Made by a program: the position numbers and the translations under genes. DNA of 64,000 nucleotides from assembly GCF_008704995.1 (NCBI RefSeq), contig NZ_CP023747.1, positions 6,792,001 to 6,856,000 of the forward strand. The letters are read 5' to 3'. The notes beneath the pieces are model-generated. The model had not been told where the DNA came from. It made no database searches and saw nothing but the letters and a program-made list of their open reading frames with translations. Each line of letters starts with the position of its first letter. Position 1 is the stretch's first letter. Positions 8,321 to 16,648 of the stretch are shown piece after piece. Origin of the DNA: Streptomyces nodosus. GTDB lineage: Bacteria > Actinomycetota > Actinomycetes > Streptomycetales > Streptomycetaceae.

Positions 8321-9318
8321 CACCGCTGCTGGAGGTCACCGACCTCACCAAGCACTTCCCGATCCGCTCCGGCGCCTTCCGGTCCGCCGGCGGCGTGATC
8401 AAAGCCGTCGACGGGGTCACCTTCTCGGTCGGCGCCGGGCAGACCCTCGGACTGGTGGGAGAGTCCGGCTGCGGCAAGTCGACCACCGGCCGACTGCTCA
8501 TGCGGCTCCTCGAACCCTCCTTCGGGAGCATCCGGCTCGACGGCCGGGAGATCTCCGAACTGCGCCGGTCGGAACTCCAGGAGTACCGGCGCCGGGTGCA
8601 GATGGTGTTCCAGAACCCGTCGTCCTCGCTCAACCCCCGCCAGTCCGTGGGCAGTGCGATCGCCGCGCCCCTGCTGGCCCAGAGGATCACGCCGCCGGGC
8701 GGGGTCAGGGCCAAGGTGCGGGACCTCATGGACCGGGTGGGGTTGCGGCCCGACCACTACAACCGCTTCCCGCACGAGTTCTCCGGCGGCCAGAAGCAAC
8801 GTGTGGGCATCGCCCGCGCACTCGCCCTGGACCCGCAGCTGATCATCTGCGACGAACCGGTGTCCGCGCTGGACGTCTCGGTGCAGGCCCAGGTGATCAA
8901 TCTGCTGGAGGACATCCAGCGGGACACCGGGGTGGCGTACCTCTTCATCGCCCACGACCTGTCCGTGGTCAAGCACTTCGCCGACCGCATCGCGGTGATG
9001 TATCTGGGCCGGATCATGGAACAGGGCGACACCGAGGAGGTGTTCGGCGCTCCACGGCACCCCTACACCCGGGCGCTGCTGTCCGCCGTGCCGCAACCGG
9101 ACCCCGCGGCCGACCGCAGCGGGCGGATCCGGCTCTCCGGCGATCTGCCCAGCCCGGCCGACCCGCCGCGCGGCTGTGTCTTCCAGTCCCGGTGCCCGGT
9201 GCATCCGCGCCTTGACCCGCGGCGCCGGGAGCTGTGCACCGGCAGTGCGCCGAGCGGCGACATCGCCTGCCATCACACCGACGTCGCCGCCGGGGCCCCG
9301 GCCACGACGCCCCGGTGA
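8317..9318 (+). CDS. ABC transporter ATP-binding protein, OppF/DppF type
   Basis: 333 residues; ATG at 8317 overlaps the previous TGA and has GGAGAGG 7 nt upstream. Motifs: Walker A GESGCGKST, Q-loop VFQNPSSSLNP, signature FSGGQKQRVG, Walker B LIICDEPVSALDV, IAHDL, and the C-terminal GCVFQSRCP oligo-HPY-type extension. It is the second ATPase of the heterodimer that drives the family-5 importer. A longer frame upstream lies inside the previous gene and is rejected because the coupled ATG has the ribosome-binding site. Confidence 0.93.
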   Translation: MTPLLEVTDLTKHFPIRSGAFRSAGGVIKAVDGVTFSVGAGQTLGLVGESGCGKSTTGRLLMRLLEPSFGSIRLDGREISELRRSELQEYRRRVQMVFQNPSSSLNPRQSVGSAIAAPLLAQRITPPGGVRAKVRDLMDRVGLRPDHYNRFPHEFSGGQKQRVGIARALALDPQLIICDEPVSALDVSVQAQVINLLEDIQRDTGVAYLFIAHDLSVVKHFADRIAVMYLGRIMEQGDTEEVFGAPRHPYTRALLSAVPQPDPAADRSGRIRLSGDLPSPADPPRGCVFQSRCPVHPRLDPRRRELCTGSAPSGDIACHHTDVAAGAPATTPR

Positions 9319-9385
9319 GCCGTGACGCGTGCGGTGAACGGCCGTGCACCGCGCAACAGAACCATGCGACAGAGAGGTGACCACC

Positions 9386-10597
9386 GTGTTGATCCGTGAC
9401 GTCCGCCCATGGGGTGGCGAGCGCAGTGACGTCGAGCTGTCCGGCGACCGCATCGCCGCGATCCGCCCGCACGATCCGGGTGCGCAGCCGACCGGTGAGG
9501 TGGTCGAGGGACGTGGCCGGCTGTTGCTGCCGTCGTTCAGCGATGTGCATGTGCACCTGGACTCGACCCGGATCGGCCTGCCCTTCCGGCCGCACACCGG
9601 CGGCCCGGGAGTCTGGACGATGATGCTCAACGACCGGCGCAACTGGCGCACCGCGGAGGTTCCCCTCGAGGAGCGGGTGGCCGGCACCCTGGAGCGGATG
9701 ATCGCCCGCGGCACCACCCGGGTGCGCTCGTACGCCCAGGTGGACGTGGACTGCAAGCTCGAGAAGTTCGACGCCGTGCTGGCCGCGAAGGAGAAGTTCG
9801 CCGGTCTCGCCGACGTCCAGATCATGACGTTCCCGCAGGCCGGCATCCTGCGCGAGAAGGGCACCGTCGAGTATCTGGAGGCCTCGCTCGAGGCGGGCGC
9901 AGAGGTGATCGGCGGCATCGATCCCTGCTCCCTCGACCGGGATCCCAAGGGGCACCTGGACGTGGTGTTCGGACTGGCCGAGAAGTACCAGGTCGAGGTG
10001 GACATCCATCTGCACGAGCCGGGTCATCTCGGCGTGTTCTCCACCGATCTGGTGCTGGAGCGCACCCGGGCGCTGGGCATGCAGGGCAAGGTCACGATGT
10101 CCCACGCCTACGAGCTGGGTTCGGTCTCGGAATCGGTGAGTCGCCGCATCATCGACGACTTCGCCGAGCTGGACGTCGCGATGGCCACCGTGGCGCCACC
10201 GGACCGCGGTCAGCTCTCGCTGGTGGCGCTGACCGAGGCGGGCGTCCGGGTGGGCCTGGGCGAGGACGGGCAGCGCGACTACTGGAGCCCCTACGGCAAC
10301 TGCGACATGCTCGACCGCACCTGGCAGCTGGCCTTCACCAACAACTTCCGCCGTGACGAGCTGATCGAGATGTCGCTGGCGGTCGCCACCGTCGGCGGCG
10401 CCTCGATCATGAGCCATGACGTCGCCCGGCTCGCCGGGGTCGCCGACCGGCCGGGGCTGTCCGCCGGCGACCGTGCCGATCTGCTGCTGGTCGACGGCGA
10501 GACGCCGGCCAGCGCGGTGATGGACCGCGGCACCGACCGCACCGTCCTGCACGACGGCGTGGTCGTCGCCGACCAGTCGGCCCTCGTGCACCGCTGA
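9386..10597 (+). CDS. Amidohydrolase, cytosine-deaminase (CodA)-like
   Basis: 403 residues. GTG 9386 is preferred, with AGAGAGG 8 nt upstream, giving the N-terminus MLIRDVRPWGG. All metal and active-site blocks of the CodA-like group are visible: SDVHVHLDST (HxH), VDIHLHEPGH, TMSHAYELGS, and GLGEDGQRDYWSPYGN with the catalytic Asp. The family deaminates or hydrolyses cytosine, isocytosine, creatinine-like and triazine compounds in the cytoplasm. It is the last gene of the transporter operon and so probably attacks the imported compound. It shares the [LT]xxVRPWG start and overall architecture with the gene at 10663, so the two are likely paralogues. Exact substrate unknown. Confidence 0.87.
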   Translation: MLIRDVRPWGGERSDVELSGDRIAAIRPHDPGAQPTGEVVEGRGRLLLPSFSDVHVHLDSTRIGLPFRPHTGGPGVWTMMLNDRRNWRTAEVPLEERVAGTLERMIARGTTRVRSYAQVDVDCKLEKFDAVLAAKEKFAGLADVQIMTFPQAGILREKGTVEYLEASLEAGAEVIGGIDPCSLDRDPKGHLDVVFGLAEKYQVEVDIHLHEPGHLGVFSTDLVLERTRALGMQGKVTMSHAYELGSVSESVSRRIIDDFAELDVAMATVAPPDRGQLSLVALTEAGVRVGLGEDGQRDYWSPYGNCDMLDRTWQLAFTNNFRRDELIEMSLAVATVGGASIMSHDVARLAGVADRPGLSAGDRADLLLVDGETPASAVMDRGTDRTVLHDGVVVADQSALVHR

Positions 10598-10609
10598 ATC
10601 CGCGCACGT

Positions 10610-10645
10610 CATGGCCCTGAGAGGCTCCCGCCTCTCAGGGCCATG
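10610..10645. terminator. Bidirectional terminator between convergent amidohydrolases
   Basis: A perfect 15-bp inverted repeat (10610-10624 / 10631-10645) with a 6-nt loop, extendable by a few pairs on both sides, separates two convergent genes by 65 bp. Confidence 0.85.
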
Positions 10646-10662
10646 CGTGTGGATCCGCCTGC

Positions 10663-11853
10663 CTAGACCAGCAGCTCGCCGCCCTGGACCACCACGCGCC
10701 CACCGGACATCACGAGTTCACGCCGCGGGGCCCGCATCAGTGCGTCCTGCACATTCTCGGCGTCGATCAGCACGATGTCCGCGGGTGCGCCCGCCACGAG
10801 GTCGTGGAGGCCCCGGTGCACGAAGCCCGCCGCGCGGGTGGTGGCGAGTTCCACCGCCCAGCCGAGGTCCTCGTCGGTCCGCAGGCCGTGGAGGCGCGCG
10901 AAGTCCAGGGCCACGCGCAGCAGATCGCCGTCGCCGAACGGCGACCACAGGTCGCGGATCCCGTCGGTGCCCAGGCCCACCGGCATCCCCCGGTCCCGCA
11001 TCCCGCGCCAGGGCAGTGGCGCGGTGCGCGCCGGGGCGACCGTCGTCCAGGAGACACCGGCCTCGGCCAGCTCGTCGAGCAGGTCGGTCTGCCGACCCGG
11101 CGGCAGCTCCCCGAGGGCGAAGCCGTGGGAGACGTTGACCTTCCCCCGCAGCCCCGCGCGGCGGGTGCGGTCGGCGATGAGCTCGAACTGGAAGGCACCC
11201 AGCTCGCCTCCGTCGTGCAGATGGATGTCGATACCGACCCCGCGCCGCTCGGCGATGTCGAACAGCCCGTCGAGCTGTCGCACCGGATCGCGGTCGATCG
11301 CCGCCGGATCGAGCCCACCGATGGCGGCCGCGCCGTTCGCCGCCGCCCGGTCCAGCAGGTCCAGGACACCGGGCCGGCGGATCACCCCGTCCTGCGGGAA
11401 CGCCACGATCTCCACCTCGATCGCGCCGCCGAGTGCGTCCACCGCCTCGCGTACGGCGTCGATCCCCCGCAGTCCGACCCCGAGGTCGACGTCGACATGG
11501 CTGCGCACCGCGGTGACGCCGTGCCGCAGGAACTCCCGCAGCACCGTGAGGCTGTTGGCGACGCCGGGAATGCCGAGCGCGTCCCGCTCGGCTCGTTCGT
11601 GCGCGATCCGTCCCACCGTGGTCGGCTCGCCGCCGAACGGCACCCAGGGCCGGCCCCACCAGCTCTTGTCCACATGGGCGTGTGCGTTGACGAAGCCGGG
11701 CAGGGCGAGCAGCCCGCCGCCCTCCACCCGCTCGCCGGGTTCACCCGCGGCGCCGGCAGGCAGCAGATCGCGGATCTCCCCGCCGGAGACGACGATGTCC
11801 GCCGCCTTCATGCCCCAGGGGCGGACGTTTGTCAGAATCAGGTCAGCAGCCAT
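10663..11853 (-). CDS. Amidohydrolase, cytosine-deaminase (CodA)-like, paralogue
   Basis: 396 residues. Motifs in order: FVNAHAHVDKSWWG (HxH), GIDIHLHDGGE, NVSHGFALGE, GLGTDGIRDLWSPFGDGD with the catalytic Asp, then LVAGAPADIVLIDAEN. It is the same subfamily as the gene at 9386, with complete metal ligands. No convincing Shine-Dalgarno precedes ATG 11853; the operator at 11860-11871, which also looks like a -10 region (TATACC), is only 6 nt upstream, so the transcript may be leaderless. It is expressed opposite to the transporter operon but under the same operator and probably acts in the same degradation pathway. Substrate unknown. Confidence 0.86.
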   Translation of the reverse strand: MAADLILTNVRPWGMKAADIVVSGGEIRDLLPAGAAGEPGERVEGGGLLALPGFVNAHAHVDKSWWGRPWVPFGGEPTTVGRIAHERAERDALGIPGVANSLTVLREFLRHGVTAVRSHVDVDLGVGLRGIDAVREAVDALGGAIEVEIVAFPQDGVIRRPGVLDLLDRAAANGAAAIGGLDPAAIDRDPVRQLDGLFDIAERRGVGIDIHLHDGGELGAFQFELIADRTRRAGLRGKVNVSHGFALGELPPGRQTDLLDELAEAGVSWTTVAPARTAPLPWRGMRDRGMPVGLGTDGIRDLWSPFGDGDLLRVALDFARLHGLRTDEDLGWAVELATTRAAGFVHRGLHDLVAGAPADIVLIDAENVQDALMRAPRRELVMSGGRVVVQGGELLV

Positions 11854-11859
11854 CCATAA

Positions 11860-11871
11860 ATGGTATACCGA
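11860..11871. promoter_or_regulatory. Putative GntR/FCD operator 3 (ATGGTATACCGA)
   Basis: A perfect GGTATACC core (11862-11869) lies directly upstream of the amidohydrolase start at 11853 and overlaps its probable -10 region. It is 70-80 bp from the 3' end of the GntR gene. Confidence 0.65.
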
Positions 11872-11940
11872 AATGGTCGACCTGGACCCCGTCCGACGGT
11901 GTGCGCTGCCCCTCGCGGGGCGGCACCTCCGCGCCGGGGG

Positions 11941-12579
11941 TCACCGGCGATGGGCGGCGAGCGCGTGCCGGCTGTTCTCCAGGTGTGTGGAGACCAGTTC
12001 GTCGACGAGTGCGACATCGCGGTCCGCGATGGCGCCGTAAAGGGCCTCATGCTCCCGCGCGATGGCCATCAGGTCGTCGTACTGTCCCAGCAGCCACCGC
12101 ATCCGGCTGCGAAAGGTGCCCGCGAGCTCGCTCAGCAGCTCGTTGGCGGCCATCGACGTCACCGTCTCATGAAAATCCGCCGCCGCACGCCGGGCCCGGA
12201 CGGCGTCTCCCGCGCGGGCGGCCTGCAGCTCTTCCTCCAGGGTCGAGCGGAGCTGGTCGAGACCCGCCCGGTGGCGCCGCTGAGCGGCGAGCCGGAAGGT
12301 CAGCGCCTCCAGCGCCCCGCGGACCTCGGCCAGATCAGCGATGTCGGAGGGGGTGAACTCCCGGACGACCGCCCAGGTCCGGGGCCTCGGCGTGACCAGC
12401 CCCTCGGCGACGAGCACCCGCAGGGCGTCGCGCACGGGCACCCGGCTCACCCCCATCTGCGCCGCCAGCTCGCGCTCGACGAGCTTGCTTCCGGGCTTGC
12501 GCACCCCGTCGAGGATGTCATCCCGGAGCTGCCGAGTGACCCGCTCCGACTCCGGCTCGAACTTTCCAGACCCTGCCAT
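11941..12579 (-). CDS. GntR-family transcriptional regulator, FCD subfamily
   Basis: 212 residues. An N-terminal winged helix of GntR type (KLVERELAAQMGVSRVPVRD, then ALRVLVAEGLV) spans about residues 12-75, followed by an all-helical FCD ligand domain with its acidic/His metal-site residues (ADFHETV, and MAIAREHEALYGAI with the conserved His). FCD regulators usually repress a catabolic operon and are released by the substrate or an intermediate. The repeated TTGGTATACC motif at its own promoter (12611) and at three structural promoters suggests it controls the whole importer-amidohydrolase cluster and itself. The ligand is unknown. Confidence 0.9.
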   Translation of the reverse strand: MAGSGKFEPESERVTRQLRDDILDGVRKPGSKLVERELAAQMGVSRVPVRDALRVLVAEGLVTPRPRTWAVVREFTPSDIADLAEVRGALEALTFRLAAQRRHRAGLDQLRSTLEEELQAARAGDAVRARRAAADFHETVTSMAANELLSELAGTFRSRMRWLLGQYDDLMAIAREHEALYGAIADRDVALVDELVSTHLENSRHALAAHRR

Positions 12580-12610
12580 GCCCCCAGTGTCCCATGGGAG
12601 ACGCGACTAT

Positions 12611-12622
12611 TTGGTATACGGT
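12611..12622. promoter_or_regulatory. Putative GntR/FCD operator 4, autoregulatory (TTGGTATACGGT)
   Basis: The motif differs from the perfect core at one position and lies 32 nt upstream of the regulator's ATG at 12579, a position suited to autorepression. Confidence 0.6.
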
Positions 12623-12685
12623 TCTTGGTTTGAGGCGAGTGGTTTCGGGCGGGTCATGCACCCTGACGGCGGGGTCGGCGGGGGT

Positions 12686-13657
12686 TCAGGACAGCCATGC
12701 CTTCCAGGTGGACTCATGGCCGGCCACCCACTTCTCCGCCGCCTCGGCCGGGGTCAGTTTCTGGTCGGCGATCATCAGGGACACCTCGTTCTGGTCCTCG
12801 GTGGTCCACCGGAACCTCTTCAGGAAGGCGGCCGCCTCGCCGCCGTTCTCGGCGAAGCCCGCGTTGAGGTACTTCTGCAGCGGGGTGTGCGGATAGGCGC
12901 AGGCGACCTTCGCCGCGTCCGCGTCGCAGCCCTCCCTGTACGGGGGCAGCTTCACCTCTGTCATCGGGACCTCACCGGACAGCCACTGCGGGGTGTACCA
13001 GTACGTCAGGAAGGGCTTCCTCTCCTTGGCGAACTGCTTCATCTGGGTGATCTGCGCGGCCTCCGAACCGGCGAAGACCACCTGGTAGTTCAGCTTCAGG
13101 TTGGCCACCAGCGCCTTGTCGTTGGTGACATAGGAAGGGGAGCCGTCCATCAGCTGGCCCTTGCCGCCGCTCTCCGGGGTGCGGAAGAGGGAGGCGTATC
13201 TGTCGAGGTTCCTCCAGTCGGTGATGTCCGGGTGCTGCTCGGCCAGATAGGCGGGGACGTACCAGCCGATGTGCCCGGTCACCCCGAGGCCGCCGCCGCG
13301 CACGATGGTCCTCTTGTCGTCGACGTACCGTTTCTCCTGGTCCGGGTGGCCCCAGTCCTCCAGGATCGCGTCGACCCGGCCCTGGCTCAGCGCGTCCCAG
13401 GCGGGCACCTCGTCGACCTGGACGGTGTCCACGCGGTAGCCGAGCCGGTGTTCCAGAAGGTACCGGGCGACGGCCACATTGGACTGCGCGCCCACCCAGG
13501 ACTGCACGGACAGGGTCACGGTCCTGGTGCCCCGGGCGTTCGCGAAGGGCGAGGCCTGCCTGGTCATGTCGGCGGCACCGCAGCCCGTGAGCAGCGACAG
13601 GGCGGCGGCCCAGGAGACGGTCAGCGCGGTCCTGCGGCCGAGGTTCGGCGTCCTCAT
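12686..13657 (-). CDS. Glycine betaine/choline ABC transporter substrate-binding lipoprotein
   Basis: 323 residues. The signal peptide ends in the lipobox LLTGC about 25 residues in. The rest matches the OpuAC-like binding-protein domain, for example VTLSVQSWVGAQSNVAVARY, VDTVQVDEVPAWDALSQGRV and ILEDWGHPDQEK, with tryptophans that in this family form the quaternary-ammonium-binding cage. It starts one base after the stop of the permease gene, so it is the distal gene of the operon. It probably binds choline or glycine betaine for the adjacent fused permease and ATPase. Confidence 0.9.
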   Translation of the reverse strand: MRTPNLGRRTALTVSWAAALSLLTGCGAADMTRQASPFANARGTRTVTLSVQSWVGAQSNVAVARYLLEHRLGYRVDTVQVDEVPAWDALSQGRVDAILEDWGHPDQEKRYVDDKRTIVRGGGLGVTGHIGWYVPAYLAEQHPDITDWRNLDRYASLFRTPESGGKGQLMDGSPSYVTNDKALVANLKLNYQVVFAGSEAAQITQMKQFAKERKPFLTYWYTPQWLSGEVPMTEVKLPPYREGCDADAAKVACAYPHTPLQKYLNAGFAENGGEAAAFLKRFRWTTEDQNEVSLMIADQKLTPAEAAEKWVAGHESTWKAWLS

Positions 13658-13658
13658 G

Positions 13659-15599
13659 TCACGCTCCCTTCGTCGCGCGGCGTTCCGTCGGCTGTGTCAC
13701 CCGGTCGAGGACCAGGCCGAGGCAGACGATCGCCGCTCCGGCCACCAGACCGGTCGCCAGGTCGCCCTGGGCGAGGCCGAAGACGACGTCGTAGCCGAGC
13801 GCGCCGCCGCCGACCAGGCCGCCGATGATGACGACGGCGAGGACCAGTACCACACCCTGGTTGACGGCGAGCAGCAAGGACCGTCGGGCGAGCGGGAGTT
13901 GGACCTGCCACAGCTGCTGGCGGCCGGTCGCGCCGAGCGAGCGGGCCGACTCCAGCGCGGCCGGGTCGACCTGCCGCAGGCCCTGCGCGGTGATACGGAC
14001 GACGGCCGGGAGCGCGTAGACGACGGCCGCCGCGACGGCGGGGGCGCGGCCGACCCCGAAGAGAGCGACGACCGGGATCAGATACACGAACTGCGGCAGC
14101 GTCTGGAAGACGTCCAGCACCGGGCGCAGGGCGCGTGCGAAGCGGTCGCTGCGGGCCGCAGCGACACCGGCCGCGAAGCCCAGGACCAGGGTGACGGCGA
14201 CGGCGGCGAGGACCTGGGAGAGCGTGTCGAGAGACGGCTTCCACACACCGAGGACACCGGTCGCGGCCATCGCGAGCACGGCGGTCAGCGCGGTGCGCCA
14301 GGTGCCGATCAGCCAGGCCAGGGTGGCCACGATCAGCAGGACCGACCACCAGGGCAGCCACTGCAACCCGTCGCGGAGGGGGTCCAGGACCCAGGTGGTG
14401 AAGCGGCCCGCCCAGTCGGCGGTGCCGCCGAGGTACGGGACGCCGGAGTAGAGATGGGCGGTCATCCAGTCGACGGCACGGTCGACCGGCCCGGCCATGT
14501 CCAGGGTCCAGGAGGCGGGCCAGTCGGGCCGGCCCAGCAGCCGGGCGGCCAGGGCGACGGCGACTCCGGCGGCTCCCGCGTACGCCCACCGCACCGCGCC
14601 CCCGTGCTGCTCTCCCGCGCCCGCCGCCGCGGTCACCCGGTCCAGGACCACGGCGAGCAGCACGATCGGGATGCCGGCGGCGAGGGCCGCGCCGACATCG
14701 ACGGAGGCCAGCGCCTGGTAGACACGGTCACCGAGACCACCGGCCCCGATGACCGAGGCGATCACGGCCATCGACAGGGCCATCATGATGGTCTGGTTGA
14801 GGCCGAGGAGAAGTTCCTTGCGGGCCAGCGGGATACGGGCGGTCAGCAGACGCTGGCGGCCGGTCGCCCCCAGCGACTCCACGGCCTCCAGCACCTCGGG
14901 GTCGGCACCGCGCAGCCCGAGCGCGGTGAGGCGGGCCATCGGCGGGGCGGCGTACACCACGGTCGCGAGGACGGCAGCGGGGACACCGATGCCGAACACC
15001 AGGACGACGGGCAGCAGGTACGCGAACGCCGGGAGCACCTGCATGGTGTCCAGGACCGGGCGCAGCGCACGGTCCAGACGGTCGGAGAGCCCGGCGGCGA
15101 GACCGAGCAGCACACCGACGACCACGGACGCGAGGACGGCGACCACCATCAGCGCCAGGGTCTGCATGGTCGGCACCCACATGCCGAGCACACCGCAGAC
15201 CAGGAAGGCGGCGGCCGTGCCGAGGGCGAGACGGACACCGGCGACCCGCCAGGCGACGAGGGCCCCGAGGGCGGTGACCCCGGCCCAGCCCCCGGCGAGG
15301 AGGGTCAGGTAGACGGCACGGACGGAGAGGACGACCGCATTGCTGATGTGGCCGAAGAAGTAGAGGAACAGGGGGTGGCTGTCCCGGTTGTCGATGACCC
15401 AGTCGCCGACGCCGGCGAGCGGCTTGGAGACGTCGACGGTGAGGGCGCCCGGCCAACTGCCGCCGGCCCAGCGCGCTTCGGCGAGCGGGACGAGCACAGC
15501 GGCGGCGATCACGACAAGGACGATCTTGCGGGCGGCCCGGTTGCGGAGGAGACCGGGCAGGACGCCCCGAGGGGCGGCGGCGGTGACCGTGGCCATCAC
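13659..15599 (-). CDS. Glycine betaine/choline ABC permease, tandem double-domain fusion
   Basis: 646 residues, about twice the length of a single ProW/OpuAB permease. Two BPD_transp_1 domains are recognisable: the first with RLTALGLRGADPEVLEAVES and SLGATGRQRLLTARIPLARK, the second with RITAQGLRQVDPAALESARS and SLGATGRQQLWQVQLPLARR. Each is preceded by several membrane helices, so one polypeptide may form the whole channel. The GTG at 15599 overlaps the ATPase stop (GTGA); ATG 15596 is an equally coupled alternative. It lies between the ATPase and the binding-protein gene in one minus-strand operon. Confidence 0.92.
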   Translation of the reverse strand: MMATVTAAAPRGVLPGLLRNRAARKIVLVVIAAAVLVPLAEARWAGGSWPGALTVDVSKPLAGVGDWVIDNRDSHPLFLYFFGHISNAVVLSVRAVYLTLLAGGWAGVTALGALVAWRVAGVRLALGTAAAFLVCGVLGMWVPTMQTLALMVVAVLASVVVGVLLGLAAGLSDRLDRALRPVLDTMQVLPAFAYLLPVVLVFGIGVPAAVLATVVYAAPPMARLTALGLRGADPEVLEAVESLGATGRQRLLTARIPLARKELLLGLNQTIMMALSMAVIASVIGAGGLGDRVYQALASVDVGAALAAGIPIVLLAVVLDRVTAAAGAGEQHGGAVRWAYAGAAGVAVALAARLLGRPDWPASWTLDMAGPVDRAVDWMTAHLYSGVPYLGGTADWAGRFTTWVLDPLRDGLQWLPWWSVLLIVATLAWLIGTWRTALTAVLAMAATGVLGVWKPSLDTLSQVLAAVAVTLVLGFAAGVAAARSDRFARALRPVLDVFQTLPQFVYLIPVVALFGVGRAPAVAAAVVYALPAVVRITAQGLRQVDPAALESARSLGATGRQQLWQVQLPLARRSLLLAVNQGVVLVLAVVIIGGLVGGGALGYDVVFGLAQGDLATGLVAGAAIVCLGLVLDRVTQPTERRATKGA

Positions 15600-16648
15600 G
15601 CGGCCTCCCTGAACCGCTCCGTCCCGGCGACCACGGCGAGCAGCCGTTCATGGTCGACCACACCCAGGCACCGGCCGTCCTCCACCACGCAGGCGGGCCC
15701 GCCGTGGTGCGCCACGGTCCTGATCGCGTCGGCGACCACGGCGTCCGGGGCCAGCGCGCCCGGATGGTGCGGGCCGCCGCAGCCGCCGGGCCTCATGGCC
15801 GTGCGCACCGTCATGACCTGCTCGCGCGGTACGTCGCGGACGAACTCGCGGACATAGTCGTCGGCCGGGGAGCCCACGATCTGCTCCGGGGTGCCGAGCT
15901 GGACCACCCGGCCGTCCCGCATCAGCGCGATGCGGTCACCGAGCTTCAGCGCCTCGCTCAGATCGTGGGTGATGAAGACCATCGTGCGCCCCTCCTCGCG
16001 GTGCAGGCGGATCACCTCGTCCTGCATATCGCGCCGGATCAGCGGGTCGAGGGCGCTGAACGGCTCGTCGAAGAGCAGGACTTGAGGGTCGACGGCCAGG
16101 GCGCGGGCGAGGCCGACGCGCTGGCGCTGGCCGCCGGAGAGCTGGCTCGGCCTGCGCTTCTCCAAGCCTTCCAGGCCCACCTTGGCGACCACCGAAGCGG
16201 CCCGCTCACGGCGCTCGGCCCTGCCGACGCCCTGGATCTCCAGGCCGTACGCCACATTGTCGAGGACCGTGCGGTGCGGGAGCAGGCCGAAGTGCTGGAA
16301 GACCATCGCGGCGCGGTGGCGGCGCAGTTGGCGCAGCCGGGCGCGGTCCATGGCGCGGACGTCCTCACCGTCGATGGCGATGGTGCCCGCGGTGGGCTCG
16401 ATCAGCCGGGTCAGACAGCGCACCAGGGTCGACTTGCCGGAGCCCGACAGGCCCATCACCACGAAGACCTCGTTCCTGCGGACGTCGAAGGAGACATCGC
16501 GGACGGCGGCCGTGCAGCCGGTGCGGGAGCGCAGCTCGGCGGGTTCCAGAGCGGCCAGTCCGGCATCGCCCGGGACCCGGTCGGCCTTCGGCCCGAAGAC
16601 CTTCCACAGGCCCTGGACCGAGAACACGGGGGTGGTGGCGGTACTCAT
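15596..16648 (-). CDS. Glycine betaine/choline ABC transporter ATP-binding protein (ProV/OpuAA-like)
   Basis: 350 residues. Walker A GLSGSGKST, Q-loop VFQHFGLLPHR, signature LSGGQRQRVG, Walker B VLLFDEPFSALDP and ITHDL are present; the ProV-type N-terminus (GLWKVFG) precedes. The last about 80 residues (VADAIRTVAHHGGPACVVED, then GRCLGVVDHERLL) look like one CBS-type unit rather than the usual pair, a possible regulatory module sensing ionic strength. It overlaps the choline dehydrogenase gene by 4 bp upstream and the permease downstream, so the three are co-translated. Confidence 0.92.
   Translation of the reverse strand: MSTATTPVFSVQGLWKVFGPKADRVPGDAGLAALEPAELRSRTGCTAAVRDVSFDVRRNEVFVVMGLSGSGKSTLVRCLTRLIEPTAGTIAIDGEDVRAMDRARLRQLRRHRAAMVFQHFGLLPHRTVLDNVAYGLEIQGVGRAERRERAASVVAKVGLEGLEKRRPSQLSGGQRQRVGLARALAVDPQVLLFDEPFSALDPLIRRDMQDEVIRLHREEGRTMVFITHDLSEALKLGDRIALMRDGRVVQLGTPEQIVGSPADDYVREFVRDVPREQVMTVRTAMRPGGCGGPHHPGALAPDAVVADAIRTVAHHGGPACVVEDGRCLGVVDHERLLAVVAGTERFREAA

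Noticed and set aside
13479..15857. A 792-codon plus-strand frame over the fused permease
   Set aside because: The translation is Asp/Gly/Gln-rich and hydrophilic, mirroring a membrane-protein gene on the other strand.
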